DNA of 64,000 bases from Cervus elaphus (taxonomy: Eukaryota > Chordata > Mammalia > Artiodactyla > Cervidae). Position numbers and translations under genes: made by a program. The notes below the pieces were generated by a model. The model did not search any database. It was given only the letters and a program-made list of their open reading frames with translations, and was not told the origin of the DNA. The stretch is from the NCBI RefSeq assembly GCF_910594005.1, contig NC_057835.1, positions 51,298,001 through 51,362,000 on the forward strand, given 5' to 3'. Position 1 is the first letter of the stretch; each line of letters starts with the position of its first letter. Below are positions 60,207-64,000 of the stretch, piece by piece.

Positions 60207-60541
60207 TTTAAAAAATATAATTCTATTTATTTATTTTTGGCTGTGCTGGGTCTTCCTTGCTGCCTGGGCTTTTCTCTAGTTGCAACGAGTGGGGGCTATT
60301 CTCTAGTTGCAGTGTGTAGGTTTCCCACTGTAGTGGCTTCTCTTGTTGTGGAGCATGGAATCTCAAGCACGTGCTTTAGTAACTTTTGCAGGCTCCGTAG
60401 TTACAGTTTCTGGGCTCTAGAACACGGGCTCAATAGTTGTGGCACACAGGATTAGTTGCTCCATGGCATGTGGGATCAGATGGAACCCGTGTCTCCTGCA
60501 TTGGCAAGCAGATTCTATACCACTGAGCCACCAGGGAAGCC
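60207..60541 (-). repeat. Full-length CHR-type SINE (antisense)
   Basis: T-rich start, TTTGGCTGTGCTGGGTCTTC, CTCTAGTTGCAACGAGTGGG, and a tRNA-like head ending CCACCAGGGAAGCCCT. Confidence 0.87.
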
Positions 60542-60917
60542 CTACAGTGGGAAGTCTTTATTCAAGAACCACCAGAGAGAAGGAAGTCAAGCAGGATGAG
60601 TCAAATCATAAACAGCTTAACACCTTCATGATGTCTCCTCAGGTGAAAGTCTGACTCAAAGAATTTTAAGATAACTGATGATCAGATTAATGTTCCAGAA
60701 AGGTAAACTCCAGAGGTAAAGTAGAACATTTTGTAGGTAGAGAAATGCATGCGGACAGTGCAGTTGGAGACACTTGCATGTTTTAGGGAAGCAACGATGT
60801 GACCATGTTTGGGGATGTGAAGGCAGTGCCCTGAGGGTGAAGTGAACGTGGGAAATCAGTGAGAGAATGTTGAGGTTAAATAGTTCCAGCTGGGGTGAAC
60901 AAGGGATTTCAGTAGAG

Positions 60918-61337
60918 TTGTTGTTGTTGTCCGACTCTTTGCAACCCCATGGATCTGCAGCACACCAAGCTTCCCTGTCCCCCACTATCTCCCAGAATTT
61001 GCTCAAGTTCCCATTGAATCAGTGATGCTATATAACCATTTCATCCTCTGCTACCCTCTTCTCCTTTTGCCTTCAATCTTTCCCAGCATCAGGGTCTTTT
61101 CTAATAAGTCGGCTCTTCACACCAGGTGGCCAAAGTATTGGAGCTTCAGCTTCATCAACAGTCCTTCCAATGAATATCAGGGTTGATTTCCTCTAGGATT
61201 GACTGGTTGGATCTCCTTCTGTCCAAGGGACTCTCAAGGGTCTTCTCCAGCATCACAATTCGAAAACATCAATTCTTAGGTGCTCAGCCTTCCTTATAGT
61301 TCAGCTCTCACATCCATGCATAACTACTGGAAAAACC
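60918..61337 (-). mobile_element. BovB 3' fragment with target-site duplication
   Basis: (GTT)n, then CCATGGATCTGCAGCACACC, CAATCTTTCCCAGCATCAGG and reverse-transcriptase 3' sequence. Flanked by TTTCAGTAGAG (60907-60917 and 61338-61348). Confidence 0.9.
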
Positions 61338-61586
61338 TTTCAGTAGAGAAAGGTATTTAAATTATTTTTTACATTTCTGGCACTAACTGTAGAATAAGTG
61401 AGAGCAAAAGGAGAAGGAAGAGAGAAGGTGGGCACCACCACGTGACTTCCAGTGGTCAGTCTGGGTCTCAGAGTAAAGACCAGGTAAAGCAGCATCTCTG
61501 CTGGATTGTAAAAGATATGAGATATCCCGCTCCCCCCAACCCCGCCCCAGGATTTGGGTATTGAATAATATCACTGTCTAACTACT

Positions 61587-61790
61587 TCCCTGGTGACTCA
61601 GGTGGTAGAGAATCTGCCTGCAATGAGGAAGACCTGGGTTCAATCCCTGGGTTGGGAAGATCCCCTCGAGAAGGGAATGGCAACCCACTCCAGTATTCTT
61701 GCCTGGGAAATCCCATGGACAGAGGAGCCTGGCAGGCTACAGTCCATGGGATTGCAGAGTCAGACACAACTGAGCTAACTAACAAATCTT
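61587..61790 (+). repeat. Bov-tA SINE
   Basis: CTTCCCTGGTGACTCAGGTG head to CAGACACAACTGAGCTAACT tail; CTAACTA occurs at both edges. Confidence 0.87.
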
Positions 61791-61799
61791 CAGCAGATC

Positions 61800-62880
61800 C
61801 TGTTGAATTTTTCAGTAATATTTAATTTTTAAAAACATTTCCCTTTTAAATCTTCATGTACTTTTAAAATATTTAAATAATATAGGCATTTATAAAATAA
61901 AAAGCTTAATAAAAATTTCTCTTTAACTCTCCCCCAGAAACCCATGTTTCTCTCCACAGGTGACCACTGATAACATTCTTTCACAGACTTTTGTCAATGT
62001 ATTTGTGTATATCTAACATACATGTAAATGTAAAATCAGAGTTTAATCACACTATAATACCTATTTGTGATCTATTATCACTGTCTTTTCCTTTTCTGCT
62101 GCTGCTACTGCTATGTCACTTCAGTCGTGTCCGACTCTGTGCGACCCCATAGACGGCAGCCCATCAGGCTTCCCCATCCCTGGGATTCTCCAGGCAAGAA
62201 CACTGGAGTGGGTTACTAGTTCCTTCTCCAATGCATGAAAGTGAAAAGTGAAAGTAAAGTCGCCCAGTCATGTCCGACTCTTAGTGACCCCACGGACTGC
62301 AGCCTACCAGGCTCCTCCGTCCATGGGATTTTCCCAGCAAGAGTACTGGAGTGGGGCGCCATTGCCTTCTCCATTTCCTTTTCTACTCCTGCTCTAATTA
62401 ATAATATGACTTGGAGAGAGTCATATTTTAAAACACACACTTCCTTGTTCACTTAAATCTTCGCACATATTCTGAGAATTTAATCACAATTTAGCTGTTT
62501 ATCTATTAATAGTTATTTAGTTTGATTCCATTTTTTCTGCCTAGTAAACAATACATAATGAACAGCTTCCATGCCTTTATGCACATCTGCAAATGTATTT
62601 CTCTAGATTAGAATCCTAGAAGAATTATTGGGTCAAGGAGTAAGCACACTTTAAATTTTCACAAATACTGCCAAATTTCCCTCCACAAAGTGTATTCCAA
62701 TTTATATTCTCATCAGTATTATGTAAGAGTTAGATCATTTTCTTCCTTTAACATTTTCTCTCTTTTCCTTTTGCCCAACAGCTCAGATTTTTCTTTACAG
62801 TTACCTTGCATCATGGATTTGGGAGGCATGTATGTGAGTGTTATGGTTGAATGGGGCAAGGAGGGAAGAGTTTAAACAAT
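61800..62880 (-). repeat. Old L1 fragment, interrupted by BovA2
   Basis: Blocks such as TTGGGTCAAGGAGTAAGCAC and AATACTGCCAAATTTCCCTC are antisense L1M 3' sequence. Edges uncertain. Confidence 0.45.
62098..62373 (-). repeat. BovA2 SINE with target-site duplication
   Basis: Dimeric BovA2; flanked by TTTCCTTTTCT (62087-62097 and 62374-62384). Confidence 0.91.
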
Positions 62881-63362
62881 CTTCATTTTCTTGCCTTGCA
62901 TTATTTGTAAACAAATGTTTCTCATCATCATCTTTGTTAAAAATTGCTATATTATCCACAGTGCCTCATTACAAAACCTTTTGCTATAGTGGGCATCATT
63001 ATGGCCTTAATTCAATACCTACTTTAATATTTTATGTCTCTTCAAGAGCATTATGGAGGTTTTCACATGGAGTGTGTGGCTGGCATACTGTCGAATAAAA
63101 TATATTTCTCTTCCATGTCAGAAGGTCAAGTCTTTGAGACATATCTTCATACATAGCATTCCAGTGAAGCCGAACCTATTTCAATGTCTAATAGGTAAGG
63201 GACAGATTAATCTCAGGTGTTGGAAATCTCTACTGACATGCAGAAAGAATGATAAAAATTCTCTCTGGTTCCAAAACAGAGGGATGAACTGGAACTTTAC
63301 TAAACTGACTTTTAATTGCCAAATGCTCTTGTCTAAGTTTACTAGCCATAGGCTTTGTTATT
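62881..63362. other. Unique intergenic sequence
   Basis: No gene or repeat recognised; the 119-codon open frame here runs into a SINE and is probably chance. Confidence 0.45.
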
Positions 63363-63545
63363 TTTGTTGTTTAGCTGCTAAGTCGTGTCTAACACTTTGT
63401 TACCTCCGTTGACTGTAGCCTGCCAGGTAAGAATACTGGAGTGGGTTGCCATTTCCTTCTTCAGAGACTCTTCCTGACCCAGAAATTGAATCTGCATCTT
63501 CTGCATTGGCAGGTGAGTTCTTTACTACTGACCCACCCGGGAAGC
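63363..63545 (-). repeat. Bov-tA SINE, internally deleted
   Basis: Antisense; about 40 bases of the BovA core are missing between CTGTAGCCTGCCAGG and TAAGAATACTGG. Confidence 0.83.
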
Positions 63546-63698
63546 AGCCACAGGCTTCCGGGCTTCTAAACTGGGTTGTCTCCTTCCTCAGAAGAGTCCC
63601 TCACAACCGGTATTTCCCAAACCAACTTACTCCTCCCGGCTGTGTGGCTTAAGGACCATCTCTCAAGACAGGATTTAATCAAGAGCCACAGTGGATTA

Positions 63699-63981
63699 GG
63701 CAATCGGAGAAGGCAATGGCAACCCACTCCAGTACTCTTGCCTGGAAAATCCCATGGACAGATGAGCCTGGTAGGCTGCAGTCCATGGGGTCGCGAAGAG
63801 TCGGACACGACTGAGCAACTTCACTTTCACTTCTCACTTTCATGCATTGGAGAAGGAAATGGCAACCCACTCCGGTGTTCTTGCCTGGAGAATCCCAGGG
63901 ACAGAGGAGCCTGGTGGGCTGCCGTCTATGGGGTCGCCCAGAGTTGGACACGACTGAAGCGACTTAGCAGCAGCAGCAGCA
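63699..63981 (+). repeat. BovA2 SINE with target-site duplication
   Basis: Well-preserved dimer ending in (CAG)n; flanked by ACAGTGGATTA (63688-63698 and 63982-63992). Confidence 0.92.
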
Positions 63982-64000
63982 ACAGTGGATTAACCTGAGT

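Larger units (their letters stand above)
34139..64000. other. Intergenic region downstream of TRPS1
   Basis: No recognisable functional gene on either strand in nearly 30 kb; open frames are mostly inside SINEs, LINEs or the mariner element. This fits the gene-poor flank of TRPS1 in mammals. Confidence 0.75.

Overview
This is mammalian nuclear DNA from a ruminant, most likely a bovid. The evidence is dense Bov-tA and BovA2 SINEs, CHR-type tRNA SINEs, BovB (RTE) retrotransposons and 5'-truncated L1 ends of the cattle/sheep type, laid over older mammalian repeats (L2, MIR, MER1, MER5, Tigger, mariner, L1M). There are no operons, CRISPR arrays or prokaryotic features.

The only protein-coding gene I can support is the 3' end of TRPS1 on the + strand, which encodes the GATA-type transcriptional repressor mutated in human tricho-rhino-phalangeal syndrome. 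Positions 1-23291 are the 3' part of a long TRPS1 intron. Positions 23292-23414 are the 41-codon exon for the GATA zinc finger. A 4185-bp intron follows. Positions 27600-28661 are the last coding exon (353 codons plus stop), with the basic nuclear localisation signal, two SUMO consensus sites and the paired Ikaros-type zinc fingers. A 3'UTR of about 5.5 kb runs to a polyadenylation signal at 34114-34119. The residues agree with the numbering of human TRPS1 (1281 aa) at every landmark checked, and both exons are intact.

Upstream, 1-15 kb of the intron is repeat-rich, with mostly antisense SINEs and a 1.2-kb BovB reverse-transcriptase fragment. From about 15.2 to 23.3 kb it is nearly free of young repeats, which suggests regulatory constraint. 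The 3'UTR is free of ruminant repeats but holds one ancient MIR. It also carries a G-quadruplex motif, Pumilio and AU-rich motifs, and closely spaced miR-30 and miR-221/222 seed sites.

Downstream of about 34.14 kb is intergenic DNA without recognisable genes. It holds an old L2 interrupted by a MER1 element and a local duplication (37.2-39.8 kb), Tigger-type MITEs (36.5 and 40.4 kb), an L1 mosaic with nested insertions (48.65-52.0 kb), a near full-length dead mariner element (56.8-58.0 kb), a possible LTR (59.16-59.6 kb) and about twenty ruminant SINE/BovB insertions, many with clear target-site duplications.

I found no convincing new biological system. The most useful leads are the 3'UTR regulatory cluster of TRPS1, the repeat-poor intronic block, the mariner copy with altered catalytic residues, the MER1/L2 junction duplication and an unidentified antisense open frame at 41.5-41.8 kb. 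Repeat family names come from recognising consensus motifs by eye, and edges are approximate unless a target-site duplication is given.
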